A DNA stretch of 64,000 nucleotides from Epiperipatus broadwayi (Eukaryota; Onychophora; Udeonychophora; Euonychophora; Peripatidae): positions 186,001 to 250,000 of the forward strand of contig JAQFVV010006509.1 of assembly GCA_028023455.1 (NCBI GenBank). Direction: 5' to 3'. Under the pieces are notes generated by a model. The model searched no databases, had not been told where the DNA came from, and saw only the letters and a program-made list of their open reading frames with translations. Shown one piece after another: positions 1 to 14,800 of the stretch. A program made the translations under genes and the position numbers. The stretch's first letter is position 1; every line of letters begins with the position of its first letter.

Positions 1-1527
1 CTAAAATTATTAATTATTATAATGACATAAATGATAATTTTTATGTATCAAAATATAAGTTGAAGCAAAAAGTGTTTTTTTATTAAATTATATATTTAAA
101 TAATGCACTGAAATAAAATTTAATGAAAATATATTTTTTAATAATCTTAGTTATAAAATTTTTTAAAAATACTACACAAAAAGTAATAATATGTAAATTT
201 TAGCAAGTGTGTCAGTCAAAATCATGTATTCATTCAACAAGACCAATAATCCAAGCAAAAGTACCTTGAATCCAACCATGCACAAGAAACATATGTCAGG
301 ACAAAGATGAATCTTAACATATTTGCCTAAACTATTAGCTCTCTGACTAATGGATAACATTTGTGATGACACTAGCAGTGCTTGGTTTTATTCCATCCCA
401 GCTGGAGGTCATGGTTCGCATAGAGACTCGAAATAATAAAGGGTTTATATGAAAATTGAATGATTTAATGGATTCTGACGATTGCAGAATAGTACAGATA
501 TGATTTGATAGATTACCAATGGTTTGAACCATAATAATGATAATTCTTTATAGCAACATTACAAAGAAGTGAATTTAAATCAAAGAAATATTTAAATAAA
601 TAGAGTAATTAACTTTAGAGATTGGGAGTGATGACAAACTAAGCTTATTTAAAATAACAATATTATAGGAATTTATTAAGGAATTTAGTACAAAATAAGT
701 TAAATCTTGGTTTATACAACTTGGTTATTTTCTTTAATTCGTTTTGATGCAGCTTTGATAATAATGTAAAATTTGTTAATCGGTCGGCCAAGACCAATCA
801 GCAATAAAATATTATTAGCCCTCTTCAAGATATTACAAATAAATCTGTTTTATATCTATATTACAAGACTTGAAAAATGGGCATTAAAATCATTTGTATA
901 TAATGAGTGTGGGAAGCAAAATAGTTCTTAAATAAATAATTGACAATTATACAGTCTAGATTTAATTAATTAATGAAATTGGTTTGTGAAGGACATGCCA
1001 TCACAGCAGAGAGCCTTTCAGGTTTGCTAAATAAAGATATAAATGATGAAGAAGACAGTATGCCATTATAGCTTACAACAAAAATAAATGAGGTCTGTTA
1101 TGAAACTCTGGGTGGCTTTGCTAAAGGAAATTCCTGATAGGTACAGGTAGATAAGAGAAATGTTGGCCCTCCATCCAAAGCATGTCTCTGAATAATAATA
1201 AAATATTTTTGATGTGCTGGACTTCCCATACACATCTTAAATGGCAATACCTGAAAATGGATCCCTTGGTATGAACTACATTTACTTTGAGGGATTGTGA
1301 AAGATTGGACTGGTCATAGTTAAATTTCCGAAGGTCCTGATGAGTAAGTAGCAAAGCAAAATAATAAATGAATGGGTGTAGCTTTAAAAACATTAATGCC
1401 TTAGACATATATAGATAAATAGGGTATCACTAACAAAATTAATAACTTAATTTCTAATTAAACTATCTCCCTGCCATAATGAAAAGTCCCAGAAACCTTA
1501 GGCCTTTACTAATTGAATGAATCATAA
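1..1527. other. AT-rich DNA without recognisable feature
   Basis: No gene, RNA or repeat could be recognised. The longest open frame (1121-1408, minus, 95 codons) has no familiar motif and a composition expected of random AT-rich DNA. A stretch around 980-1420 is somewhat less AT-rich than its surroundings and may be an old repeat fragment. Confidence 0.5.
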
Positions 1528-1533
1528 ATATAT

Positions 1534-1580
<47 letters not shown>
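1528..1580. repeat. (TA)n microsatellite, left boundary of the left 4.3-kb element
   Basis: Nearly pure TA dinucleotides with one interruption. It directly abuts the TGTACCC end of the left copy of the long inverted element. The other three ends of the two copies also lie in TA tracts, which suggests (TA)n was the insertion target or was seeded by the element. Confidence 0.95.
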
Positions 1581-1583
<3 letters not shown>

Positions 1584-4500
1584 ACCCTTACTTCTCGATG
1601 TATAATATAATTTGAAATACAACTAGCTCAATTAAATTATAATGCTCAGTTAAAATTTGCATGTTTATCTTTAATATACTTTTATATTATCATATTCTAA
1701 TTAAATTTATTATCAATTATCAAAATCAATATAATTCTATATTATGTATTAATTAAATAAGTATTTATTAAATCATGAGACTGTGAAGTAAAGTTACAAA
1801 GTAATAAGTAGATTTACATTGAGTCAATATCTTCCAAAACATTGTCTCAATGGCATAAGAATACTATTACCTCCTTATTATCTTATTACTACATCTACAG
1901 CATTCTTATGGCTTTTAAATAAAATAAATTATCTTTAATAATAATAAAATAAATCTCAACTTTTATTAAGGAAATATAATTAAATAATCTCAGGCTCTTC
2001 TAATTATCTTAAAGTAATAATAATTCATGTAAGTAAGTATGATAAGGGATTTTATATCAAACCTAAATACACCTAACTTATTCTAATAATAATAATAATG
2101 AACAATACTAATCTTAGGGTATAACTTAATCTTATTTATTCTTATTATATTATTAATTATTAAATAAATAAATAATCATATGTATATCTTTTATTTTCAT
2201 ATAGCATCTTAATTCTGGAATGGATCAAAATCTTATAATTTATTAATCTGTGGCAATAAATAATACTGTACTCTTATATTGTACATTATAACCTTCTTAT
2301 GACCATTGCAATATAATATATTAATGTCAATCAATTCTTATAAATGATATCAAGAAAATATTGTGTTTATTTCTAATACCAATAATAAATTCACATTGTG
2401 CAAATATTATGTTTATTCAAATTATCTGCTGTCAAATGCTGTGGTGCAAAATAATGAACTCGACACACTTTTAAAACAAATTAAACAAATTTATTTACAT
2501 TAACTTTGATTAAGAATTTATTTACAATATTTACAGTTTAAATTAGAAAAAACAAAAGAAAATAAAAATAAGAAAATAATAATACAAGATGTTTACACTG
2601 TCATTAGTTCATACTCCTACTAAATAATCTATACATTCTTTTAAAATGCTATACTAATAACATTGAAGTATATTTTTAAAACTTAGACTTTAAATAAATA
2701 TCAGTGAACTTCAATTATTACAAATCAAGATTTATGTAAACAATATTTATGTAGCATATGTAAACAATTGAACTTTACTAATTAAATTGCTACATCATTT
2801 AAGTATTATTGTCATTCATTTCATAATGTAGTAACATGTGTTTACTTTAATATCAGCATTACTTTAATAGCATATATGTACACACTAATGTATCTTTGTA
2901 ATGTAATAAAAATAATTGATTATAATTTATATTTCATTTAACGCAATTCATGCTACATGTTTTATCAAATATGCATTACATATATGTACTGTTAAAATAA
3001 TAATATTTAAATTATTCATTAATTTCAAATTCATAAAGTATTGCATTAGATAAATTCTATGATTCTTTTCTATGTGAAATTATTACTTTACTCCATGTGT
3101 TATACTACTCCTTCTTAATAAATTTCTATCTACAAAACATCCTTTAAACTTATTTTCAAAATTTCCGGAAAACAATCTTCAACTTTTAACAAATACTAAT
3201 TATCTAATTGTTTATACTTCATCATCTATATTCGGTAAATCTCCAATCCAAATATAAACTTCTACATAAAACTTAACTTAATTTATCCAATAAAACAAAA
3301 ATAAAATATAGACTTTTAAATCTCTTCCTAACTTGCAATAAAATAACTACTTATGAATAATAAATATAATTCTAATACTATAACATAAAAAAATATCAAA
3401 GTTTATTTACGAAAGAATCATATAATTATTTCTAAGCTTCTTATGTAATGTTGCATCGTATTTATATCATAAATTCAAATTATGCATATTTAAATAAAAC
3501 TGTCACTGCCAATATAATGTGTGTGTATTTTTAAAAAATATTCATACATTCATTCAACAATAACATATCATTCGGTTGATCTAAAGAAAAACATATTAAA
3601 TACATCAAAATTATTATTATTATATACAATTTTTACCATCAATAATGATTTAATGTACAGTCCATCTTCCAATATTCTTCGGAATTACAGCTTCATAAAA
3701 TAATTCACATTTACACTCACGATCATTCTTTAACATATTCCGTGTTATATTAATTATAAAATAAACTTATGCAATTAATTATTATATTATTTTTAGTTAT
3801 TATTTTAAGAAATGTACCTATCTTATTTTAAATAGATTAATAATATTTAAATTTTATATTAAATAAATATAACAGAATTCATATTACGTAACTCCAGCGA
3901 TGTCTTCTTTTCACCATAATAGTTCTTAAATCCTAGGTACACATTCACTAAAACACCATTTCCGTTTCCCGGTCCATCACGTGTTTTTTAAAAGTTTATG
4001 AAAAATGAAAACCGTTCTTTTAAAATAAAATAAAAGTTAATTCTTCCATAAGAAATAAAATAAAATTAAAATAGTTTATAGGATCCTGATCTAGTTCTTC
4101 AAAGAATATTATTTAAAAGTTATTATTTTTCTTAATCTATAGTTTATGAAAAATTATCATTTAATTATTTCAAATTGACTGGGACGTCCACATATTACTT
4201 GCGCATTCCATAACAAAATATCCAGGTAAGAATAAGTTTCTTCATCTAAAAACGACCAGTGTTTAAATTATTTCAATATAATAATTTTTATTATATTAAG
4301 ACTTTTAGCTAATTATATTTTCAATTTATTTGCCTTCCAAAATTGTCAATATTCAGTCTTTTAAACATAAAGACTTAACAAGGCAAGTATTTATAAAACT
4401 ACTTTTATTTCTAATATCTTTACTTAAGATATATATTTAAATTTATAGCTTGCAAAAATACTTTCTTCCTAAAGAAGTATTTTATTCTTTAAAATATCTA

Positions 4501-5836
4501 TTTTCTAATAGTCAATAGTAATTAGCTTTTAAAATTATATACTGTCCAAAATATTACTTTTCTCCATCTCGTAATTTTCCGAACTAATCCAGCGTTTATC
4601 ATACTTCTAGTATAAAGTTTCCGATATATTTTCACTATATATGATGTTCCCATGACTATTTGCTTGTAAATTGAGCTTAATAGAGACGAATGATAGGGAA
4701 AAATTAAATTAGCACTGCATGTTTATCATTTAAAATTTATATAACTTATTTACAAGACACTCTTATAATTTTGAAAATGATTTTAAAAGCGTCTATAAAA
4801 TTTACGTAGCTATTTTTTAATAACACAATTAACTTGAAAAATCAATCACGAAGTCCTCTCCTAACAATTGAATTGAGCTTTTATACCGGAAGAAACTTCC
4901 CATTTGATTGGTAGATTAAACAATCAACTTGCTGGCTTATTTACATATTTTACCAACAACACAAAATTAAAAATAAATAATGGCTTATTTAATATTAAAT
5001 ATTTATTACATTATTAAATTTCTAAAATAATCTTTATCATTTATTTAAATCTATTAAACATTTTTAAAATATACTCTTACTTGATTTTAATTTTAACTTT
5101 TATAAAATTATTCAAAATAAACTAAGTATTTTTTATACGTTATATTTTTAAAGCAATATTTTAAAATCAGATTTAATATTTTACATTGAATATCTTTATT
5201 TTTATCTCGTGATAACTCACGTATTATTTATAAATTTTATAACATGATTTTAAAACAGTTTTACAACTTTACTAAATAACTTCCAAGCATGTGTGTGCAT
5301 ATTTAACTAACATCTGTTTTTTTTTTACAACACAAGAAACGCTTGTCATCGTCTAAAAATAAACTAACAATTGCATTTTTTAAAATAAATATTTTTTAAA
5401 TAAACAAGATATTATAACAGATTTTAAAATAATTATTCGATATTATTAAAATCAAATATTAATCTTCTATTTAAGTACTTACAATAATTAAAATATTTAT
5501 ATTCTTTTATAATATTATTTTATCAACAATAAATATATGCATTTAATTTTACTTGTCTTTTAAACACTTTTAGCTTTAAATACCTATTTATTAAATATAT
5601 TAATGCAGTATTGATTATGGCCATTTTTTCCCAACCATATATTATAATCATCATTTAAAATGTCTCTCTCAATATCAGCACAATTTCACATATCAAATAT
5701 TCATAGATTGCTTTAATTAAACCTTTTGAAATATTACCATAAGCAAAATTAATATCACATATTCAAATATATCTTAAATTTAAAATTTTTAATAGATTAG
5801 CACAAAATTAGATGGTGACCCATACAAAAGGGCACA
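1581..5836 (+). mobile_element. Left copy of an unclassified 4.3-kb non-coding element
   Basis: This block recurs, reverse-complemented, at 11889-16194. Matching landmarks read outward to inward are the start TGTACCCTTACTTC (1581), the segment around the clipped text 'gctgtggtgcaaaataatgaac' near 2440, the cacgtg-containing stretch near 3980, the 'aaattgagctt...agagacga' stretch near 4670, and the end ACCCATACAAAAGGGCACA (5836). Sampled segments look about 75-80% alike by eye, with small indels, so the copies are old. The two ends form an imperfect inverted terminal match, TGTACCCTT against TGTGCCCTT. No reading frame is shared between the copies: the short open frames in each lie in different frames. 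On the plus strand this copy has clearly more C than G, and the other copy the reverse. It could be a non-autonomous DNA transposon, a decayed larger element, or a repeat family spread by recombination. Family unknown. Confidence 0.88.
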
Positions 5837-5853
5837 ATATATATATATATATT
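5837..5853. repeat. (TA)n tract at inner end of the left element
   Basis: Short TA run directly after the GGGCACA end of the left element. The sequence beyond it (5854 onward) does not match the corresponding inner flank of the right copy, so the repeat stops here. Confidence 0.9.
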
Positions 5854-8800
5854 AACTAAAATATAAATTGTTTTCCACACTTCATAAATATTTCATTTAT
5901 TAATAAGTTCTTAAATAGTTTATCAAAGATTACAAAATAAGACTGTTTTAATTACCATAGTCGGGCATTGAATATCAAACTAATAAATTGTAAATCATAA
6001 TTTTAATATTTTTCTGACAAATGAAATATATGTTTGAAATATATACTGAGAAAATTCTATGATAAATTTTACTTAATTGATTCACTAAAATTATTTATTC
6101 TTTCAGAAATAATTACAGGGCTATTTTAAATTGTAGGTAATAGTAAGATACTTTTAAAATAAATCATTCAAAATAAATTTATAATGATATAAAAAACTAA
6201 ATGAGCTTTCTATTAAGTAATTTACAGGAAGTAAGTCTCCCGTAATGATTTTGACAGGAAAAATAAGAGGGAGGGGATTTAAAGTTAGTTTTTCATCGAG
6301 TTTTGTACTTGGTAATTTCAGTAAGTCAAATATTATAAATAAACCAACAAAATTTAATTTAATTTGGCTGCATCAAAATAATGTGAGATTTTTAGAATTG
6401 ATATTTAAAATTTAAGAAAAATTATAGATGCATTTAGTTTAAAATTACGTTGTATAAACATTACACAGATATATAAAATATAAGTTACTATTGATTTGGA
6501 AAACAAGTAAAATAGAATCAATGGCTTGTGGCGAATTGGACATTACCTAAGAATCGATCAGTAGGCATTTCATGGCTTGAAACAGGCAGTTAATACAGTC
6601 AGATCATTTGCAGGCTTTCTTGACACAGACAGACTTCAGCTAGATGTTGAAAGCACTGGAAAGGCATTGATGAGCTGATGGGACAGAGAACCAGAAAGCA
6701 ATGGTCAATCTTTTAGCCAGTCATTCTGTAGGCACAATGTACTATATCTCTAAACTACCCTCTTCAGATAAAATTCAACAAATAATTAATTAAATTTTTA
6801 TCAAATTTTCCACTATTTATATGTTCTAGACTTTATCTATAAAATTGAATCTACAGTGACAACTGCCAATTGCAATCACTCTAAATGTTTCTCTGAGGTT
6901 GGTGCCTGCTTTGGAGAGAAATCTATAATTCTGCATGAACATGCCCCAAGCGTTCATTTGCTAATTAAAAAAAAAAAACAACAACAAGCATATCAAGTTT
7001 GTATTAATAAAGCCTATTTAATTAAGGTTTAGATTAACAAAAATGTTGATTTTATTCAGAAAAATTTAGGAATTTGGTACAATGACTTTCAAACTTATAT
7101 TTGACATAAACCTAAGTAGAAATTTCCAAAACATTTTATACAAATCTTACATTGTTTAAATAATTGATTCTCAAATGTACATTGATTAAAAGAAAAATAT
7201 AAAATGTTACCAACTGATTAATTGAAGAAAATGAACTTTAATAAAGAATTTGAAATATTTGTATCATTTTATAGATATCTAGGATTCAATTCAATTTAAT
7301 AAAATAAACACAATATACATTTTTACAAATATTATAAATAAATAACTATTATAAAAGGTTAGTTAATCATAAAATACAAATTAATCAAAAGATTATAATA
7401 ATTATAAATATACTACCACCAAATATGAGATGGGTATCAGTTAATAAGGATTGGGTTCAAACCCAGACTAGTGCTGATGACATTGACACTAGGTGAAGCA
7501 GAAATATGTACTATATTTCCAGATTCACAAGTGTATGGAATTAATTAGCCAATCAGATATTGGTAAATGTTTCCTATAAATATAGGTTAGCAGGTGTGAA
7601 GGGGGAAAAAATTAAGAAATTTTCAGTGGAATAGAACTGTGTTCCTTTTGTTTTAAAATATGTCTAAATTTATTATAAGTTTTATTATTTTGACTTCAAA
7701 AAGTGTAGTAATAACTTCTAAAACTGTGGAAAATATTTTAAAATGTTTAAGTACTAATTTGACTATGGAATACAAAAATAAGTTATATTCATTTGTATAT
7801 TACAGGAGTTGATTATATTTCAGAAGATAAACATGTATCTGGCTAAAAAACTTTGCATAATATCAAACTGTTTTTCCTATAGAACAATGTGAAGGATTAT
7901 TTATTTTTATATTGCTGAATGATAGAGGACATTTTTTATTAACTTTAATAATTAGCTATTATAAAATAATGACTTTTATTCAGACAAGCAATAACATTCC
8001 TGGTTTAAATTTTCAAATGACTTTAGCAGAGTTATAATAGTTTTAAAAGAAAAAATATAATGCTGACTAATTTTTAGTAAAAATGTATTTACTAACTCTC
8101 ATTCTGTTTATATAATAATTATTAACAGATTTAGTATGATGAATATTGATTATTCAGGAGAAAAACTTGAAAACTTTATAGTTTTAATAGGAAGCATTAT
8201 TAAAGTTATGAACATGTTAAATGTGAATGATTTTGAGGTGAACTCTTAAACTTTATGAGTCTACAAGCAAATATTATTAAAATTATTAACATGTTAAATG
8301 AAAATAATTTGGAAGAGAATTGATTATTGTATAATTCTATAGTGAATATTTTAATGCTAAAAAAAAGAAAATATTTTAAAAATAATAAATGTCTTATTAA
8401 ATAATAAATACCTATTTATTAAAGTGGAGGAACTTTTGTTAACGGTATAAAAAGAATAAACATTTACTACAAAAACTTTTTATTGTTATTGATAATTAAT
8501 AATTCTCTTGGATTTTTTTCATATTTTTCATTTATGCTGCAAAGAGTGGAAAGAAAAGAAAAGAAAATGATCAGAGAATATGAGAAAATATCTCTTTATG
8601 TTCAAGTAAACTGGTCATCTTAGAAAATAATGCTTCCTATTCAAAAATATTTTATTCAGGTCAAATAATGAAAGAAATTTTTTTGTTTTATTATTATAAC
8701 ATATGATACTGTATTTAAGGTAATATTAGTTATTTATAATTATTTATTAATATTTTATTAGTTTTATGACTTAAATATTTTATAACATTTTGGTATAAAA

Positions 8801-11800
8801 AAGAATAAAAATCAAAATTATTCTTGGTTTTGTTTAATATGATTTTATAATGACAAGAAGTTATATCAACCAGCAAGTTGTCAATAATAATCATAAAAAT
8901 ATTATGATTAAGATAACTTTAATTTATAATTGTTTAGCATAAGATAATAGCAGTGAATTATTCAAACCAAAATTCAGTTAAAATAAATATGTATAATATT
9001 TATTATGTTTACATTCATATAAAGGTAAATTACAAAGGATAAATTTGGTTATTATAATCTGCATATGATTATAAAACGTAGGTATAATTGATCTCTGAAC
9101 AAGTTAAAAATAACTAACTAAGTGTACTTATGATAAGTTGTATATTATAAACTATTTGTTTATTTTTATTTTAATCTTCTTGGGTTCAAGATATGAAATG
9201 TAACAAAGTTTGGACATCATTTTAAAAAAAGATATATAGTTTTTATCTACAATGTTGTGGATTTTATGTAGAGTGTTTGATAAAGAAGTAATGGTTGAGG
9301 AATGTAGTTTCTTAGGAAATGCTGTAGTGATAGGGATGTGTATTTAATAATAAGTATAATACTGTTAAAGTAAATAAAGATGTTTATGATAGAAAGACAG
9401 TAGCATTTTTTCCAATTCTGTAAGAGCTTAAAAGAGTAAGTCAAGATAGAAATTAAGATAGACACAAGAAAAATGTGGCCTTAAGTATGTATTCATGATA
9501 TCATTGTTTTTTTTTTATAGTTTTATAAAATGTCCATATCTCATTTATAATCAATAAGATCACACTGGTATCTACAATGTATTAGAGAATTATAAAATTG
9601 AGCAAATAATAATAGCTAGACTTTTAAGTGATAATAATGCCATTTATTTAATGTAAGATGAATTAAATATAGAATAAATAAAATATTAAAAGACTATATA
9701 AATAAAGATTTTATAAATGTTTTTATATCAAATTTTTAGAGATCAAATTATAGAATGAATATTGGAGGTATAAGATATGTTATGATGAAAATAAAACTTG
9801 ATTGTAATTTATATTATTATAAATAAAATAATAGCATACTGTATCATAATTAATATTTGAATAATTATATGTTTATTTTATAATTAAGAATAAATATAGA
9901 ATATTCTCACAAGCTATAGAGTTATAATTTGTTTTTAATATGATAGAACATTAAAAGTAAATTAATAATGATAGTACATATTTCAGACTATGTGGAATAT
10001 GATAACATATAGGTTATCTACATTACTGATATGTTTTAGTAAGAAATTAGTAAGGAATATCTTAATTCCCACAAAGTTCGGTGTGAAAGATATTACCTTA
10101 TAATGGTAAATAATTTTAAAGCAAAGTGCAAATTATTTACTTCCCTTATAAGTATTTTTTAATATTAATTTTTATTTTTATAATCTGTTAAATATTTTTA
10201 ATAAATATAAAGTTTGCATTATTTTTCTTAAAATCTTGTATTGATATTGTAATAAACTGTTAATGTTGCTTTATAATTAACAAAGTGTTGAGAATCTCTT
10301 TTCTTGTTATTTCAAAATCATTATGCATCATCACACATGCATTATAGTAATTAAAGATATTTGGGTATTATTGCACATAATCTAAATGAAATAATAAATA
10401 ATAAATCTATTGTGATTGTTTGAGATATTTGATATTGAATCTAAAAATTAAATTATGTAAATTTTTTTTAACTGGCTCAGTGATTATAGTAAAGACTGAT
10501 ATCTAGAAGGCAATATCAAAATAAAAGGATTACATTATAATATAAGATAATAAGAAATTATGTAGAATTAGTTTAAGTTAATAAATAGTGATCATTATTA
10601 GGTTATAATTTTGACTTAAGTTTAGTCTAGTTTACAACTAAATTAATTAATTTAAAAAGGGAAGAATGAATGGTATATTCGATTCTTGACTTTTATTATT
10701 TTTATGTCGTTAGATGCATGTAAAATCCCTCATTACATTTAGTTATATTAATTAATTAATTTATTTTAAGAAGTAATAATAGTTACCTGAGATATTAATT
10801 AAATTATAAAAAGTTAGTAAAAGATAAATCTAATTATTTTATTTGATAAATGAATATAATATGGTATTATAGTTAAATTTAATTTAAGAAATGTTAATAT
10901 TAAATATATATATTTTTTAATTGTGAGTAATAGGAGTATCATTAATATTTTGGAGAAGTAGTGGATAATGATATTTCTATGCCATTGAGTATATACTTTT
11001 TGGTATATGCTTAATGTTAAAAAGCAAGGTACTTTACTGGACGATTTAAAAAATATGTCTCATGATTTGTAATAAAAAATTATTAAATAATTTATTATGA
11101 TTAGTGTAATTTATATTAGATATGCATTGCTAGAGTTTTTTATGTAATAACTCAGCTGAGCTAGAGTGAAAAAAATATTAGTACTAGGCAGGTCGTCTTT
11201 CTGTCCCAGGGATAGGGTACAGTATATTTTTATATATAATGAAGAAACAAGTTTTATGAATAAAAATACTTTTCAAACTCATTAATAACTCAAGTAGAAC
11301 AAAAACTTTCCCAATATTTATTAAATGACTGTTAAAATCACTTCATTTCAAAAATAATTGCTTTCATCAGCCTATCCCTAATATTAGATATATAACAGAA
11401 TTTTTTATTCTATTTTTGGTATGTATTTACTTTTAAATTATTCAAATTTTTACCACCATATATTAATTAATTCTAACATCCATTTATTCTTTACAATTTT
11501 TATTTGTTCTTCTTTGCATTATTTGCCTTTTATTTGAATTTTGCTCTGTGTTTTATTACCATAAACTAAAACTAGTACAATATCTTGATTTTTATTTTTA
11601 TTTTTTTAAAAAATAAAGTCAATTTCTAATTAATTTTTTACAAAAAACTTAATAAAATTGAAACTTCTCAGAATATTTGTAATATAAAAAGCATATTTTA
11701 ATATTCTTTAATGTTAATTTAAATTTTAATATTATTAGCTATTATCTTATATAAAACCATCAGGATGATCTTTTAAACTATATTTGTTTTAGTTATGCCT

Positions 11801-11817
11801 AATCTCATCAGATATTC
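5854..11817. other. 6-kb spacer between the inverted element copies
   Basis: AT-rich DNA with no gene found. Two pieces are less AT-rich than the rest: 6520-6760, and 7430-7510, which contains a 'gggttcaaaccc' box. Both look like worn repeat fragments of unknown family. A third short stretch of mixed composition lies at 11155-11225. The open frame at 9247-9465 (minus, 72 codons) is hydrophobic low-complexity and not convincing. From about 7 kb to 18 kb the plus strand is visibly richer in G than C. Confidence 0.5.
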
Positions 11818-11818
11818 T

Positions 11819-11846
11819 AAAAACTTAAATATCTGTTTAATGTATA

Positions 11847-11860
<14 letters not shown>
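11819..11860 (+). repeat. Direct repeat 1 flanking the right element
   Basis: Begins aaaaacttaaatatctgt and runs into TA-rich sequence. The same words recur at 16225-16265, immediately beyond the other end of the 4.3-kb element. The first 21 bases are identical and the rest nearly so. The best explanation is duplication of the target when the right copy arrived. Duplication by recombination between TA tracts is an alternative. Confidence 0.85.

Positions 11861-11888
<28 letters not shown>
11849..11888. repeat. (TA)n tract at inner end of the right element
   Basis: Uninterrupted TA dinucleotides between direct repeat 1 and the TGTGCCC terminus of the right element. Confidence 0.95.
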
Positions 11889-11892
<4 letters not shown>

Positions 11893-14800
11893 CCCTTTTG
11901 TATGGGTCGCCATGAATTGTTGTATCAATTTATTAAAAATTTTAAATTTAAGATATATTTAGCTATATGATGTTGATTTTATTATGATAATCTTTCAAAA
12001 AGTTTAATTAAAGTAATCTATGAATATTTGATATGTGAAATTGTGCTAATGTTTGAGAGAGACGTTTCAATAAAAAGTGATAATATTATATGGTTGGGAA
12101 AACTGGCCATGATTAATACTGCATTAATAAGTTTTGTAAATAAATGTTTAAAGCTAAAAGTTTAAAAAAGACAAGTTAAAATTAAATGCATATATTTATT
12201 GTTGATAAAGATTAATATTTAATAAGTGAATGTAAATATTTTAATTGTTAATAGTATATAATAGAAGATTAATATTTGATTTTAATAATATCGAATTATT
12301 ATTTTAAAGTTGCTATAATATATTATTTATTTTAAAAACATTTATTTTAAAAAATTAAATTGTTAGTTTATTTTTAGATATTACAAGCGTTTGTATCTGT
12401 GTTGTAAAACAGATGATAGATAGACATATGTACACACATGCTTGTAAGTTTTTTTTTAGTAAAGTTGCAAAACTGTTCTAAAATTCTATTATAAAATTTA
12501 TAAATATTATATTGGCTATCACGAGATAAAAATAAAGATAATTAATGTGAAATATTAAATCTGATTTTTAAAATACTGTTTAAAAAAAAAAAACGTAACG
12601 AATAAAGATAGACTTAGTTTGTTTAGAAAAATAGTCTTATAAAAGTTAAAAGTGAAATAAAGTAAAAATATATTTTAAAAAAATGTTTAATGGATTTAAA
12701 TAAATGATAAAGATCAATTTAAGAATTTAATAATGTAATAAATAATAAATATTAAATAAGTCATTATTTATTTTTAATTCTGTATTGTTGGTAAAATATG
12801 TAAATAGGCTAGCAAGGTGATTGTTTAATTTACCAATCAAGTGGGGAATTTATTCCGGTATAAAACTAAGGTTCAATTGTTCAGGGGGGATTATGATTAT
12901 GATTTCTTTTAAGTGAAGTGTGCTATTAGATATAGCTAAGTAAAATTATAGACGCTCTCGTAATCGTTTTAAAATTATAAGAGAGTAGTTTTAAATAATT
13001 TATAAAAGTTTTACCGTTAAATATGCAGTGCTAATTTATTTATAATTCCCTATTGATCGTCTCTATCGAAGCTCAATTTACTATCAAATAATCATGAAAG
13101 CATCGTATAAGGATAAAATGTATTGGAGACTTTATACTAAAAATATAACAAACGCTGGATTAACTAGGAGAATTACTAGTTGGATAAAAGTAATATATTG
13201 GACATTATATGAATTTAAAAGTTGATTATAATTAATTTTTATAAAAAAATATTTAAAGAAAGATAAATACTTCTTTATGAAGAAAGTATTTTTAAATTAC
13301 AAATTTAAGTATATATCTTGGTAAAGATATGGTAATTAATAATAATTGTAGAATTACTTGCCTTGTTAAGTCTTTGTAGTTTAAAAGACTAGATTTCGAT
13401 AGTTTTAAAAGGCAAATAAATCGGAAGTTTAATTGGCAAAGAAATACCTGTAAATAAAATATTATATAGTAAAGTCTGGACGCTGGTCGTACAGAAGAAT
13501 TTAGAAATTAATCTTACCTAAATATTTGTTAAAGAATGCGCAAATAAGTATACGTGGATATCCAAGTCAATTTATAATAATTAAATAAGAACATTATAAA
13601 CTATTGACTAATCCTAGAAATAATAACTTTTAAATAATTTTTCTTTAAAGAAATGAATCCGGATCCTATAAACTATTTTAATTATTATTTTGTTTCTTAT
13701 GGTGGAACTTATTCTATTTTATTTAAAAAAAAACGTTTTCATTTATTTCATAAAAACTGTTTAAACACGTGATGTACCGGAAAAGGAAGTAATGTTGGTA
13801 AAAGTTTGTGCCTAGGAAAAAAAGAACAATTATAGGTGGAAAGAAGACACCGTTGGATTTTATGTAACATCTTTTGTTTTTCTTAACTAACATAGATATT
13901 TAATTATTTATTGATCTATTAAAGATAAGAGAGGTACATTTTTTTTAAAAAGTAACTAAATATTAATATAACACTTAATTTCATAAAGTTTATTTTTATA
14001 TAATTATACAACACGTAATATTTTAAAGAATAATTGTTGAGTATAAATGTGAAATTATTTTGTAAAACTGTAATTCTGGAGGACATCGTGTGGCGGATTA
14101 TAAATTGGAATATCATTTATGGTAAAAATTATATAATAGTAATAATTTGATGTATTTTGCTTTGTTTTCTTTAGATCAACCAAATATTATTTGATTGTTG
14201 AATGAATGTATAAATATTTAAAGAATATACACACATAATATTAGTAATAACAGTTTTATTTTAATATGCATACTTTAAATTTATGATATAAATTTATTAT
14301 AACGTAATAAGAGAAATCCATAAATAATTATATGATTCTTTCGTGAATAAGTTTTAATGTTTCTGTTACAATATTAGGAATTTGATTTATTATATTAGTA
14401 TGAATTATTTATATTACCTTTCAAGTTAGTAAGAGGTAAAAATATCTATATTTTATTTTTTTTTTATTAGATAAGTTAAATTAATTTTATATAAAAATTT
14501 ATATTTTGATTGAAGGGTTTATCGTATATAGATGATGAGGTATAAGAGAGTTTGGATAGTCGTATATTTTTTTTAAAAAAAAATTGGTAAGCTATTACTG
14601 AAGTTAAATAAGGTTAAAATGATATTTGTAGATAGAATTTTATTAGGAAGGAATAGGAATAACAAGTAGAGAAGAGTAGTAGTTTAAATAGAAAAGAATC
14701 ATAGAATTTTATTTTAATATAATACTTTATAAAATTTGAAATTGTTGAATAATTTTAAATATTATTTTAAGAAAAGAACATATATGTATTGCATATTTTG

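Noticed and set aside
1121-1408. 95-codon open frame on the minus strand
   Set aside because: No recognisable motif, no neighbouring exon-like frame with splice signals I could support.
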